Origin: an uncultured Rubellimicrobium sp.
GTDB lineage: Bacteria; Pseudomonadota; Alphaproteobacteria; Rhodobacterales; Rhodobacteraceae
Reading direction: 5' to 3'
DNA: 18,249 nucleotides
NCBI GenBank assembly: GCA_902805995.1
Contig: CADCUU010000091.1
Location: 1-18,249 of the forward strand
Part shown: piece after piece, positions 7,584-14,702 of the stretch
Layout of the letters: each line of letters opens with the position of its first letter
How positions within the stretch are numbered: position 1 is the first letter of the stretch
Position numbers and translations under genes: made by a program
The notes under the pieces: generated by a model
The model's input: only the letters and a program-made list of their open reading frames with translations
The model's database searches: none
Told to the model about the DNA's origin: nothing

Positions 7584-7596
7584 GTTGTCTGACAAC
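7584..7596. promoter_or_regulatory. Candidate operator, GTTGTC-T-GACAAC palindrome
   Basis: This perfect 6-bp inverted repeat with one central base lies in the 178-bp space between the divergent deglycase and GntR/UTRA genes. Its right part, GTCTGACAAC, recurs as GTCTGACGAC at 8501-8510, in front of the binding-protein gene. HutC-type GntR regulators usually bind short symmetric sites, so this is a plausible autoregulatory operator. It would fall close to the expected transcription start of a leftward promoter using the TTGACA hexamer at 7626-7621. Confidence 0.5.
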
Positions 7597-7620
7597 ATCG
7601 CTCGCCCGGGGATGGTCTCG

Positions 7621-7626
7621 TGTCAA
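7621..7626 (-). promoter_or_regulatory. Possible -35 hexamer (TTGACA) for the deglycase-kinase operon
   Basis: The minus strand reads TTGACA from 7626 to 7621, an exact match to the vegetative -35 consensus. No good -10 hexamer is visible 16-18 bp further on, so the call is tentative. Its position about 70 bp upstream of the deglycase start and just ahead of the palindrome at 7584-7596 fits a repressible promoter. Confidence 0.3.
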
Positions 7627-7732
7627 GACCTCTCGACCGCATGACCTCGGCCTGGACGGATCCGACGGGTCGTTGCCGCCTCGCCCGAACTCTGACAGGG
7701 TCCACCGGAACGGGCTGGTGGGAGACGGACGA

Positions 7733-8464
7733 ATGACCGGGGCGGTGCGGGACGGGCGCACGGTGGCACAGCGGATGCGCGACGACATCCTGGCCCTCGT
7801 CAAGGCCGAGGACCTGCGCCCCGGCGACCGCATCCCGACCGAAGCCGAGTTGAAGGAGCGCTTCGGAGGATCCCGCCCCACGATCCGCGAAGCGCTGAAG
7901 CTTCTGGAGCAGGACGGCGTCGTGGACGTGGCGCACGGCCGGGGCCGGTTCCTGACCGCGGCTGGAACGTTGCAAGTGCACCGCCCAATCACCCGGTTCG
8001 AGAGCATCACGGCCATGGGCGGCGCCTTGGGCTACAGCTATGAGAACAAGGTTGTTTCCTTGTCCGAAACCACCCCAGACCGGGTCGTGGCCGCCGCCCT
8101 TCGGCTGGAGAACGGCGAGACGGCGATCCGGCTGGAGCGGCTGCGCCTGCTGGGCGGCGAGCCCGTGATCTACTGCCTGGCCTGGGTGCAGCGACGCGTC
8201 GTGCCCCGTCGGCTCTATGAGGTGGACTGGGGCGGCTCCCTCCTCGACCTCCTCGAAGGGTTCGGGAGCCGCCCTCGGATGTCCGCCGCTACCGTGCGCG
8301 CGACCGTGCTCCCCCCCGATGTGGCGGAGCGCAGCGACCTGCGCGATTTCGGCCCCGCTTTGGTGATCGAGGAGACGGCCTTCACCCAGGCCGGGCACCC
8401 CGTGATCCGGGCGGCGGATTACCACAAGGGCAGCCACTTCGCCTTCGACTTCGCGCGCAAGTAG
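7733..8464 (+). CDS. GntR-family regulator with UTRA ligand domain (HutC subfamily)
   Basis: This 243-residue transcription factor has an N-terminal winged helix (about residues 11-75; IPTEAELKERFGGSRPTIREALKLLEQDGVV) and a C-terminal UTRA ligand-binding domain (about 95-240), ending ADYHKGSHFAFDFARK. ATG 7733 is chosen because GGGAG at 7720-7724 precedes it at about 8 bp and the winged helix begins just after it; the frame is open further upstream but without homologous sequence. It diverges from the FrlB/FrlD-type genes and precedes the importer genes, as FrlR does in frl loci, so it likely responds to the Amadori compound or its 6-phosphate. Palindromes at 7584-7596 and 8496-8505 are its likely targets. 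The ligand is inference. Confidence 0.85.
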   Translation: MTGAVRDGRTVAQRMRDDILALVKAEDLRPGDRIPTEAELKERFGGSRPTIREALKLLEQDGVVDVAHGRGRFLTAAGTLQVHRPITRFESITAMGGALGYSYENKVVSLSETTPDRVVAAALRLENGETAIRLERLRLLGGEPVIYCLAWVQRRVVPRRLYEVDWGGSLLDLLEGFGSRPRMSAATVRATVLPPDVAERSDLRDFGPALVIEETAFTQAGHPVIRAADYHKGSHFAFDFARK

Positions 8465-8491
8465 TCCCCCGAAGGACACGGCAGAATTGCA

Positions 8492-8520
8492 TTGACAGAC
8501 GTCTGACGACCATGTCCGAT
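8492..8520 (+). promoter_or_regulatory. Candidate promoter and operator for the binding-protein/oxidase/permease operon
   Basis: An exact TTGACA at 8492-8497 overlaps the 10-bp perfect palindrome CAGACGTCTG at 8496-8505. The right part, GTCTGACGAC (8501-8510), matches 9 of 10 bases of the sequence within the palindrome at 7584-7596. A weak -10-like TCCGAT lies at 8515-8520, 17 bp after the hexamer. An operator overlapping the spacer would allow simple repression by the neighbouring UTRA-type regulator. The rest of the 130-bp gap shows nothing else clear except the AGGAGG ribosome site at 8585-8590. Confidence 0.45.
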
Positions 8521-8594
8521 CAAGCTCAGCTCGCCGATAGAGCGGGCGGTCCGGCAGAGCCGGCGATACCAAGTTCGGTCCTTCAGGAGGCATC

Positions 8595-9407
8595 ATGAAA
8601 ACAGTTCTCGCGCTCGCCGCCGCCCTGCTCGCCAGTTCGGTCCAGGCTGGTGAAACGCTCGACCGCGTGACCGCGAACGGGGCGATGGTCGTGGCCACCA
8701 ACAGCGGATGGCCTCCCCAGAGCTACCTCAGCGACGAAGGCGTGCTGATCGGCTTCGACATCGACGTCGCCACGGAGATCGCCAAGCGCCTGGGCATCGA
8801 GGTGAGCTTCGAGACCCCCGACTGGGCCATCATGACCGGCGGACGCTGGAGCGGCCGCTTCGACCTGGGCGTGGGCTCGGTGACGCCCACCAAGCCGCGG
8901 GCCGAGGTCCTCGATTTCCCGGCGACCTACTACTACAGCCCCTATGTCTTCGTGGTGCACCAGGACAGCGCGGCGCAGAGCCGCGAGGACCTCAACGGCA
9001 AGATCATCGGCGTGGAGACCGGCACCACCTCCGAGGACTACATCATGCGCCGGCTGGAGATCGATGCGCCCGGCGTGCCGCCCATCGAATACACGCTGGA
9101 GCCCGGCGAGGTGCGGACCTATGCCGATTCCATGCTCCCCTTCGACGACCTGCGGCTGGGCGACGGCGTGCGGCTCGACGCGGTGATCGCGCCCGAGCAG
9201 ACCGCCCTGTCGGCCATCGAGAACGGCTATCCACTCCGGGTGCTCGATGGCGACTACGCCTTCCGCGAGCCGCTTGTCGTCATCACCGACAACGGGGACG
9301 AGGAGTGGAACGCCCGCATCGGCGAAGTGGTGCAGTCCATGAAGGATGACGGCACGCTCGCGAGCCTCACCACCAAGTGGTACGGCCAGGACTACAGCGC
9401 CGACTGA
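8595..9407 (+). CDS. Periplasmic solute-binding protein, family 3 (polar amino acid type)
   Basis: This 270-residue secreted protein has a Sec signal peptide, MKTVLALAAALLASSVQA, with cleavage likely after VQA. The family-3 binding fold begins at TLDRVTANGAMVVATNSGW. Recognisable parts are GVLIGFDIDVATEIAKRLG and TPTKPRAEVLDFPATYY, the latter supplying the Arg that usually holds the ligand carboxylate. AGGAGG at 8585-8590, 4 bp before ATG 8595, makes the start firm. It is the first gene of a rightward operon with the FAD oxidase and permease. The context with FrlB/FrlD suggests that it captures a fructosyl-amino acid or similar opine-like compound. A strong hairpin follows the gene, typical of operons where the binding protein is made in excess. 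Confidence 0.85.
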   Translation: MKTVLALAAALLASSVQAGETLDRVTANGAMVVATNSGWPPQSYLSDEGVLIGFDIDVATEIAKRLGIEVSFETPDWAIMTGGRWSGRFDLGVGSVTPTKPRAEVLDFPATYYYSPYVFVVHQDSAAQSREDLNGKIIGVETGTTSEDYIMRRLEIDAPGVPPIEYTLEPGEVRTYADSMLPFDDLRLGDGVRLDAVIAPEQTALSAIENGYPLRVLDGDYAFREPLVVITDNGDEEWNARIGEVVQSMKDDGTLASLTTKWYGQDYSAD

Positions 9408-9434
9408 GGGCGCAAGACGCCAGCGCTTTTCCTT

Positions 9435-9458
9435 CGGGCCTGCGCCCATGCAGGCCCG
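9435..9458 (+). other. Intercistronic hairpin after the binding-protein gene
   Basis: CGGGCCTGC (9435-9443) pairs perfectly with GCAGGCCCG (9450-9458) around a 6-base loop. No T run follows, so full termination is unlikely. It sits between the binding-protein stop and the oxidase gene, and its last base begins the GGAGG at 9458-9462. The expected effect is to protect the upstream message and lower downstream expression. Confidence 0.6.
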
Positions 9459-9491
9459 GAGGATCCCACGATCTCAGACCTCTGGGACGCC

Positions 9492-10775
9492 ATGACCTAC
9501 ATCGATACCTATTACCGCCGCTCGCTGCTGGACGATCGGCCCCGCCCGGCCCTTGAGGGCTCGGAGGAGACCGATGTCTGCGTCGTCGGCGGTGGCTTGG
9601 CCGGGCTGACCGCCGCCCTGTCGCTGGCGCGCTTCGGCAAGTCAGTGATCCTTCTGGAGGCCGAGCGCATCGGCTGGGGTGCCTCGGGCCGCAACGGCGG
9701 CTTCGTGAGCCCCGGCTATGCGGCAGGGGGCGACACCATTGCCCGCCGGGTCGGGCCCGAGAACGCCGCCGCGCTCCACCGCCTCTCCATCGAAGGGATG
9801 CGCTTCGTCCGGTCGGAGATCGACGCGCAGGGGCTTGACGCGGTCCACCCCACCCATGGCATCCTGTCCGTCCTGCGCTACAGCGGCGCGGACGAGCTCA
9901 GGGCCTATCGCGACAGCCTCGCCCACCTTTACGACTATCACCTCGAATACCTGCCCACCGAGGCCGTGAGGGAGCGACTGCGGTCCCCCCGCTACTTCCA
10001 GGCGTTGCGGGACCCCAACGCCTTCCACTTCCACCCGCTCAACTACGTGCGCGGCCTCGCCAAGGCCTTCGAGGCGCTCGGGGGCCGCATCTTCGAGAAG
10101 AGCCGGGTCCATTCCGCCGTGCTCGACGGGCCGGTCAAGACGGTGCGCTCGACGCGGGGCACCGTCGCCGCACGCGACGTGGTGTTCTGCGGCGGCGGAT
10201 ACACCGACGCGGTCGTGCCCGCCCTGCGCCGCGGGATGCTGCCTATCGCGACCTATGTCCTCCTGACCGAGCCCGCGCCCGACCGCATCGCCGAGGCGGT
10301 CCGCACCACGGACGCCGTGGGCGACAACCGGCGGGCGGGCGACTACTATCGCGTGGTCGATGGCGGCTCCCGCATTCTCTGGGGCGGCAAGATCACCACC
10401 CGCACCGCCGAACCGCGTGACCTCGCCGAACGGCTCCGCCGCACGATGGTCTCCACCTATCCGCAGCTCGACGGGCTGCGGGTGGAGGTCGCCTGGTCCG
10501 GGCTCATGTCCTATGCACGCCACCTCATGCCCCAGATCGGGCGACTTGCCCCCGGGGTCTGGCACGCCACCGCCTTCGGCGGCCACGGGATGAACACCAC
10601 GGCGATCGGCGGGCTCGTGATCGCCGAGGCCATCGCCGGGCAAAGCGACCGATATCGCCTGTTCGAGCCGTTCGGGCTCGACTGGAACGGGGGGCCCGCA
10701 GGTCATGCTGCCGTGCAGCTCACCTACTGGTGGCTTCAGGCGCAGGACCGCTGGCGCGAACGGAACGCGGCCTGA
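9492..10775 (+). CDS. FAD-dependent amine/amino-acid oxidase, DAO family (PuuB/DadA-like)
   Basis: This 427-residue flavoenzyme has a Rossmann dinucleotide site VVGGGLAGLTAALSLARFG (31-49), followed by the acidic end of the second strand, LLEAERIGWGASGRNGGF. The layout YYRRSL...TDVCVVGGG, then GASGRNGG and C-terminal GGHGMNTTAIGG, resembles gamma-glutamylputrescine oxidase PuuB and related DAO-fold enzymes that oxidise the C-N bond of secondary amines. In this locus an oxidative amadoriase or opine-cleaving role is plausible, but substrate is not readable from sequence. ATG 9492 lacks a close Shine-Dalgarno; the good GGAGG at 9458-9462 instead sits 8 bp before an in-frame ATC (9471-9473), which would add seven residues, ISDLWDA. 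The gene is followed after 23 bp by the permease. Confidence 0.83.
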   Translation: MTYIDTYYRRSLLDDRPRPALEGSEETDVCVVGGGLAGLTAALSLARFGKSVILLEAERIGWGASGRNGGFVSPGYAAGGDTIARRVGPENAAALHRLSIEGMRFVRSEIDAQGLDAVHPTHGILSVLRYSGADELRAYRDSLAHLYDYHLEYLPTEAVRERLRSPRYFQALRDPNAFHFHPLNYVRGLAKAFEALGGRIFEKSRVHSAVLDGPVKTVRSTRGTVAARDVVFCGGGYTDAVVPALRRGMLPIATYVLLTEPAPDRIAEAVRTTDAVGDNRRAGDYYRVVDGGSRILWGGKITTRTAEPRDLAERLRRTMVSTYPQLDGLRVEVAWSGLMSYARHLMPQIGRLAPGVWHATAFGGHGMNTTAIGGLVIAEAIAGQSDRYRLFEPFGLDWNGGPAGHAAVQLTYWWLQAQDRWRERNAA

Positions 10776-10798
10776 AAGCCGGCAAGGGAGGAACGGTC

Positions 10799-11764
10799 AT
10801 GAACGCGATCATCCTGCGGCCCGGACTCCTGAAGGCGGGCGCCACGACCGCGGTGCTGGTCCTGATCACGCTCCTCCTCTACGCCACCGGCCTTGGGACG
10901 GCCTGGATCGTCGACAGGATCACCGCCCTGTCCGGCCTGGCCGTGGAGAGCCCCGGGACCGCGCGCCTGCTGGCCGCCCTTCTCATCGCCGCGCTCCTGG
11001 TGCTGAACGGGATCGCCCTCATACGGCTCCCACGGACCCAGCAGATCGTCTTCATCTGGGTGGAGCTTGCGGCGCTTCTGCTCCTGTTCTTCTACTCCTT
11101 CGACCTCAGCTTCGTGTTCATCGGCCGCAAGATCGGCTTCCTGATCACTCAGGGTGTGACGACCACGCTGCTGATCTCGGCCGCGTCGATCGCCATCGCT
11201 TCGACGCTCGCCATGATCGGGGCCATCGCCAAGCTGTCGGGCAGCGGCATCGCCTACGGCCTCGCCACCTTCTACACCTCGCTTTTCCGCGGCCTGCCCC
11301 TGCTCATGCAGATCTACATCATCTATCTGGGCCTGCCGCAGCTGGGCTACGTCGTCGGGCCCGTCACCGCCGGGATCGCCGCCCTGTCGCTCTGCTACGG
11401 AGCCTACATGACCGAGATCTTCCGCGCGGGCATCCAGAGCATCGCCCACGGCCAGTCCGAGGCGGCGACCGCGCTGGGCCTCAGCCCCACCCAGACGCTG
11501 TGGCTCGTGGTCATGCCGCAGGCGATGCGGGTCATCATCCCGCCGACGGGCAACCAGTTCATCTCCATGCTCAAGGACTCGTCGCTCGTCTCGGTCGTGG
11601 GCGTGTGGGAGCTCATGTACCTCGCCCGGACGCAGGGGCAGACCGAGTTTCGCCACATCGAGATGCTGTTCACCGCCTCGCTCATCTACTGGGTGCTCTC
11701 CATGGGGCTGGAATATGGTCAGTCCCGGCTGGAGAGGCGCTTCGCGCGGTCGCTGCAGCGCTGA
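10799..11764 (+). CDS. Amino-acid ABC transporter permease (HisM/GlnP type) with extra N-terminal helices
   Basis: The 321-residue inner-membrane protein has a C-terminal binding-protein-dependent permease domain (about residues 112-315). Its EAA loop is EAATALGLSPTQTLWLVVMPQA, the ATPase contact. ATG 10799 is supported by GGGAGG at 10786-10791, 7 bp upstream. The first 110 residues add about three hydrophobic segments before the GRKIGFLITQGVTTTLLISA start of the usual domain, making the protein longer than typical 220-240 residue HisM-type permeases. It likely works as a homodimer, because only one permease gene is present. No cognate ATPase gene follows, so it must use one encoded elsewhere. 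It completes the operon with the binding protein and FAD oxidase. Confidence 0.87.
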   Translation: MNAIILRPGLLKAGATTAVLVLITLLLYATGLGTAWIVDRITALSGLAVESPGTARLLAALLIAALLVLNGIALIRLPRTQQIVFIWVELAALLLLFFYSFDLSFVFIGRKIGFLITQGVTTTLLISAASIAIASTLAMIGAIAKLSGSGIAYGLATFYTSLFRGLPLLMQIYIIYLGLPQLGYVVGPVTAGIAALSLCYGAYMTEIFRAGIQSIAHGQSEAATALGLSPTQTLWLVVMPQAMRVIIPPTGNQFISMLKDSSLVSVVGVWELMYLARTQGQTEFRHIEMLFTASLIYWVLSMGLEYGQSRLERRFARSLQR

Positions 11765-11885
11765 GACCGAATGCAGCCCGGGTTGGCTGGGCCGTCCGGG
11801 CTACTCGACGCCTGACACGCCCGGTTAGGCGCCAGCCTTCTGATACCCCAGTTCGCATAAGCAGCACTTGAGGCCGGGCGGGTAC

Positions 11886-11923
11886 CTGATCCTGTCCCGA
11901 GCGTCCCATGACGACAGGATTAG
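11886..11923. terminator. Possible stem-loop between convergent genes
   Basis: CTGATCCTGTC (11886-11896) pairs with GACAGGATTAG (11913-11923) over 11 bp, including one G-T wobble, around a 16-base loop. It lies in the 188-bp gap where the permease and the leftward acetyltransferase genes converge. There is no T run on either side, so a factor-independent terminator is doubtful. A role as a processing or partial bidirectional stop is possible. Confidence 0.3.
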
Positions 11924-11952
11924 CCGGTGCCGGAAGCCTTCCTCTCCGGGGC

Positions 11953-12780
11953 TCACCCCAGTTCCATGGTTGCTATGGCCTGCTCGGTCCCGTCGCCCTC
12001 TGGTGCGGGTCCGCGATACATCCGGGCCGTGCGGAAGGTTTCACGATAGCCCCTGGCGACAAGGGCGCAGATGAACGCGTGGTTGGCCTCGGGCACGTCG
12101 ATGATACGTGCACCGCTCCACTGCACCGAATTCGCCAGCGCGAGGGCACAATCCGCATCCGGCGCGATGACGGGCCCTATCTTGCAGCCCAGACGGCAGA
12201 TGCGCGCGGTTGCGAAAGCCGCGATCCCGTCACCCTGCTCAAGCACGATTGTCTTTCGGTCCGGCATCGCACCGGCCCAGGCGGACAGGAACCGCGCGCG
12301 TTCAATCCCCGTCGACCTGCGGTCAAGGTTCAGAAGAGCCGGCAGGTCCTCAGGTCGCATGGCCCGGACCGTCGGGCCGGTGCTCGTACTGCGGGGACCC
12401 TCGAAGCGGATCGTGGCACCGGTCCGCACAAAGCCGGATCTGGCGTAATTCGCCTCCTGCGCCGCCACGCCATCGAGGCCGATGGTGCGCGACCCTGCAT
12501 GGGCCAGTCCTTCGCGCCAAAGCGCCCGCCCGATCCCCCGACCCCGCCACTCCGGCCGGCAGATAAACAGGCCGAGGAAGGCGAAGTCGTCCGAGTGGTT
12601 CACGACCGAGATCGCCGCCACAGGTTCGCCCGCAACCTCCGCCAGGAAAAAGCCCCGAGGATCGGCGGCATGAAATGCCGGGGCGTCCCCCAGGCCGGGG
12701 TTCCACCCCTCCTGGGCCGCCCATTCGACGACCTGGCCCAGTTCAGCGAGCGTCATCCGGCGGATCGCGGCTGGTGTCAT
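11953..12780 (-). CDS. GNAT-family N-acetyltransferase with two domains
   Basis: This 275-residue cytoplasmic acetyl-CoA-dependent transferase has an N-terminal GNAT domain (about 5-125) whose acetyl-CoA loop is RPEWRGRGIGRALW (75-88). A second degenerate GNAT-like domain (about 138-260, Acetyltransf_18-like) begins VRAMRPEDLPALLNLDRR and ends RMYRGPAPEGDG. ATG 12780 overlaps the TGA of the regulator upstream (ATGA), so the start is firm and the pair is translationally coupled. Two-domain proteins of this type are common beside uptake operons, but their substrates are mostly unknown. An acetylation step on the amine or amino acid imported by the divergent ABC system is inference. Confidence 0.78.
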   Translation of the reverse strand: MTPAAIRRMTLAELGQVVEWAAQEGWNPGLGDAPAFHAADPRGFFLAEVAGEPVAAISVVNHSDDFAFLGLFICRPEWRGRGIGRALWREGLAHAGSRTIGLDGVAAQEANYARSGFVRTGATIRFEGPRSTSTGPTVRAMRPEDLPALLNLDRRSTGIERARFLSAWAGAMPDRKTIVLEQGDGIAAFATARICRLGCKIGPVIAPDADCALALANSVQWSGARIIDVPEANHAFICALVARGYRETFRTARMYRGPAPEGDGTEQAIATMELG

Positions 12781-13466
12781 GCGCCCAGCGCCTCGCGCAG
12801 CGATCGTGGCGCCGACGGCAGGTTGCGCAGGTCGAGCGAGGAGACAAGATCGAGAAGGTGCCCCTTCATCAGTTCCTCGGCGCGGTCGCCATCCCGTTCG
12901 GCCAGGGCATGCACCAGCGCGTGGTGCGCGTGGCTTTCGCAAAGCGCGTTCCGCCGCTGCCAGTAGAGCGCGATGATCAGCGAGGACCGCGCGACCAGTT
13001 GCGCGATGAACTCGGCGATGGTGTCCTGGTCGGCGATGCGCGCGATCTCCAGATGGAAGAGCCCCGACTGCCGCAGCGCGAGCCCCGCATCCCCGGCCGC
13101 GACGGCCCGGTGCTCCTCGTCGATGAAAGCCTGTAAGCGGGCAATGTCGGCCGGCGTCGCCCGTTCAGCAGCAGAGCGGGCCGTGCGGGGTTCAAGCAAG
13201 GCGCGGGCCTCGAAGACCTCGCGCGCCTCACGGATGGTCGGCTGAGAGACAAAGGCCCCGCGGTTCCGGCGCAAGGTGATCAGGCGCTCGTGGGCGAGGC
13301 GCTGCAAGGCGGCGCGCACGATGGTCCGGCTCACGCCATAGATTTCGCCGACCTCGTCCTCGTTGAGCTTGGTTCCAGGAGCGAGCCGGTGCTCGTGGAT
13401 GGCGAGGGCGAGCCGCTCGGCGACATCCTCTCCGGAGCCGGATCTCGTGAAGTGCCCGTCATCCAT
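12777..13466 (-). CDS. GntR-family regulator with FCD domain (FadR subfamily)
   Basis: This 229-residue transcription factor has an N-terminal winged helix (about 11-75; LNEDEVGEIYGVSRTIVRAALQRLAHERLI) and an all-helical FCD ligand domain. His138 (FHLEIAR), His182 (HHALVHAL) and His203 (MKGHL) are in the positions that bind a metal ion in this family. I chose ATG 13466; a GTG at 13481 in the same frame would add five residues, and neither has a strong Shine-Dalgarno. It leads the leftward pair with the acetyltransferase and diverges from the ABC operon at 13700. The palindrome ATTGTATACAAT at 13550-13561 is its likely operator, giving repression of both arms. The effector is probably the imported substrate or a product of it. 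Confidence 0.85.
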   Translation of the reverse strand: MDDGHFTRSGSGEDVAERLALAIHEHRLAPGTKLNEDEVGEIYGVSRTIVRAALQRLAHERLITLRRNRGAFVSQPTIREAREVFEARALLEPRTARSAAERATPADIARLQAFIDEEHRAVAAGDAGLALRQSGLFHLEIARIADQDTIAEFIAQLVARSSLIIALYWQRRNALCESHAHHALVHALAERDGDRAEELMKGHLLDLVSSLDLRNLPSAPRSLREALGA

Positions 13467-13549
13467 TCTGTCCACGCCCACTGCCCGTCGAATCGACCCT
13501 GACGTTCCACCCCGTCCGGCGGCAACACCGAACCTGACCTCGTGACACC

Positions 13550-13561
13550 ATTGTATACAAT
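13550..13561. promoter_or_regulatory. Candidate GntR/FCD operator, ATTGTATACAAT, with overlapping -10
   Basis: This is a perfect 12-bp palindrome in otherwise GC-rich DNA, midway between the divergent FCD regulator and the ABC operon. TNGTATACNA-like sites are well known for GntR FadR-subfamily proteins. On the plus strand TACAAT (13556-13561) matches 5 of 6 bases of a -10 box, and CTGACC (13534-13539) lies 16 bp upstream as a possible -35. Binding here would block rightward transcription directly. The remainder of the 13467-13699 gap shows only the GGAGG at 13691-13695. Confidence 0.7.
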
Positions 13562-13699
13562 CCTGTCGCGGAATCCATCACCGGGCATCGCGATGCGCCG
13601 CTTCCTCGGGCACTTCGTGTCTGGACGCAGATCAAAGCGCGAATCTCCTGTCCAGCGCCCAAGCGCCGCCGTCACGTGGCCTCAACTGATGGAGGTCCC

Positions 13700-14674
13700 A
13701 TGCGGACGGGTCACGATCTCGAACTCATCCATGTGACGAAGCGCTACGGCGAGACCGTGGCCGTCAACGATGTGAGCCACCTCTTCCGGGGGGGCAGCTA
13801 CGTGTGCCTGCTCGGACCCTCGGGCTGCGGCAAGACCTCGACCCTGCGCATGATCGCTGGACACGAGACGATCTCGGACGGCTCGATCGTGCTGTCCGGG
13901 GCCGAGGTGACGCACCTGCCCCCCGCCCGGCGCGGGACGGCCATGATGTTCCAGAGCTATGCGCTGTTTCCCCATCTCTCGGTGCGGGACAACGTGGCCT
14001 TCAGCCTCAAGATGAAGGGCGTGGACAAGGCCGCACGCCACCGCCGCGCGGGGGAGCTTCTCGAACTCGTCGACATGGGCCGCTACGCCGACCGCCTGCC
14101 CGCGCAGCTCTCTGGCGGGCAGCAGCAGCGCGTGGCCCTGGCCCGCGCGCTCGTCACAAATCCGCAGGTCCTGCTCCTCGACGAGCCGCTTTCGGCGCTC
14201 GACCCGTTCCTGCGCGTGCGGATGCGGACGGAGCTCAAGCGGCTCCAGCGCGAGCTGGGGATCAGCTTCCTGCATGTCACCCACGGCCAGGACGAGGCGC
14301 TCGCTCTCGCCGACGAGATCGTGCTGATGAACAACGCCCGCATCGAGCAGGCCGGTCCTGCGCGCGAAATCTTCAACGCGCCCCGGACCGAGTTCGTGGC
14401 TCGCTTCATGGGCGGTCACAACGTCATCGCCCTGCCGCAGGGGCGGTTCGCGCTGCGGGCCGACGGCGTGCGGCTTGCCTCTGACGGAGCCGAGGCCGTC
14501 GTGCGCGCCGTCGAGTACCAGGGCGGCCATGTCGCGCTGACCGCTCGTCTGGCGGGCGACCAGGAAGTCCTCGCCCTTATTCCCGAAGGGATTTTCTTCG
14601 CGGACCCGAAATCCCCGGGCGATGCCGTGCGGCTCGCCTGGGACGAGGGGCGGCTCCACCGCCTCCACGCCTGA
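13700..14674 (+). CDS. ABC transporter ATPase, spermidine/putrescine type (PotA-like)
   Basis: This 324-residue cytoplasmic ATPase energises the permeases at 15958-17723. Walker A is GPSGCGKT (39-46), the Q-loop is Gln85, the signature is LSGGQQQR (137-144), Walker B is VLLLDEP (157-163) and the H-loop is His195 in VTHGQDEA. A short C-terminal TOBE-like domain follows from about residue 235. ATG 13700 is chosen because GGAGG at 13691-13695 stands 4 bp before it; the in-frame GTG at 13676 has no such site. It is the first gene of the operon, downstream of the GntR-type palindrome. The substrate is not fixed by the ATPase, since PotA-like subunits serve polyamine, opine and other amine importers. 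Confidence 0.9.
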   Translation: MRTGHDLELIHVTKRYGETVAVNDVSHLFRGGSYVCLLGPSGCGKTSTLRMIAGHETISDGSIVLSGAEVTHLPPARRGTAMMFQSYALFPHLSVRDNVAFSLKMKGVDKAARHRRAGELLELVDMGRYADRLPAQLSGGQQQRVALARALVTNPQVLLLDEPLSALDPFLRVRMRTELKRLQRELGISFLHVTHGQDEALALADEIVLMNNARIEQAGPAREIFNAPRTEFVARFMGGHNVIALPQGRFALRADGVRLASDGAEAVVRAVEYQGGHVALTARLAGDQEVLALIPEGIFFADPKSPGDAVRLAWDEGRLHRLHA

Positions 14675-14702
14675 CATCACTATCCAGACAGGGACAGAAC
14701 AG

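Noticed and set aside
7614..7630. GGTCT/AGACC small inverted repeat near the regulator gene.
   Set aside because: Only 5 bp per arm with a 7-base gap; too weak to separate from chance, and it is not repeated in the other control region.
5693..11932. The 12-mer TTAGCCGGTGCC occurs near 5694 and near 11920, each shortly beyond the 3' end of a leftward gene.
   Set aside because: About ten chance pairs of 12-mers are expected in 18 kb, more with biased composition; no extension beyond 12 bases.
13676..13699. Upstream in-frame GTG start for the PotA-like ATPase.
   Set aside because: It would place the GGAGG Shine-Dalgarno inside the gene; ATG 13700 follows that site at normal spacing and fits the family N-terminus.
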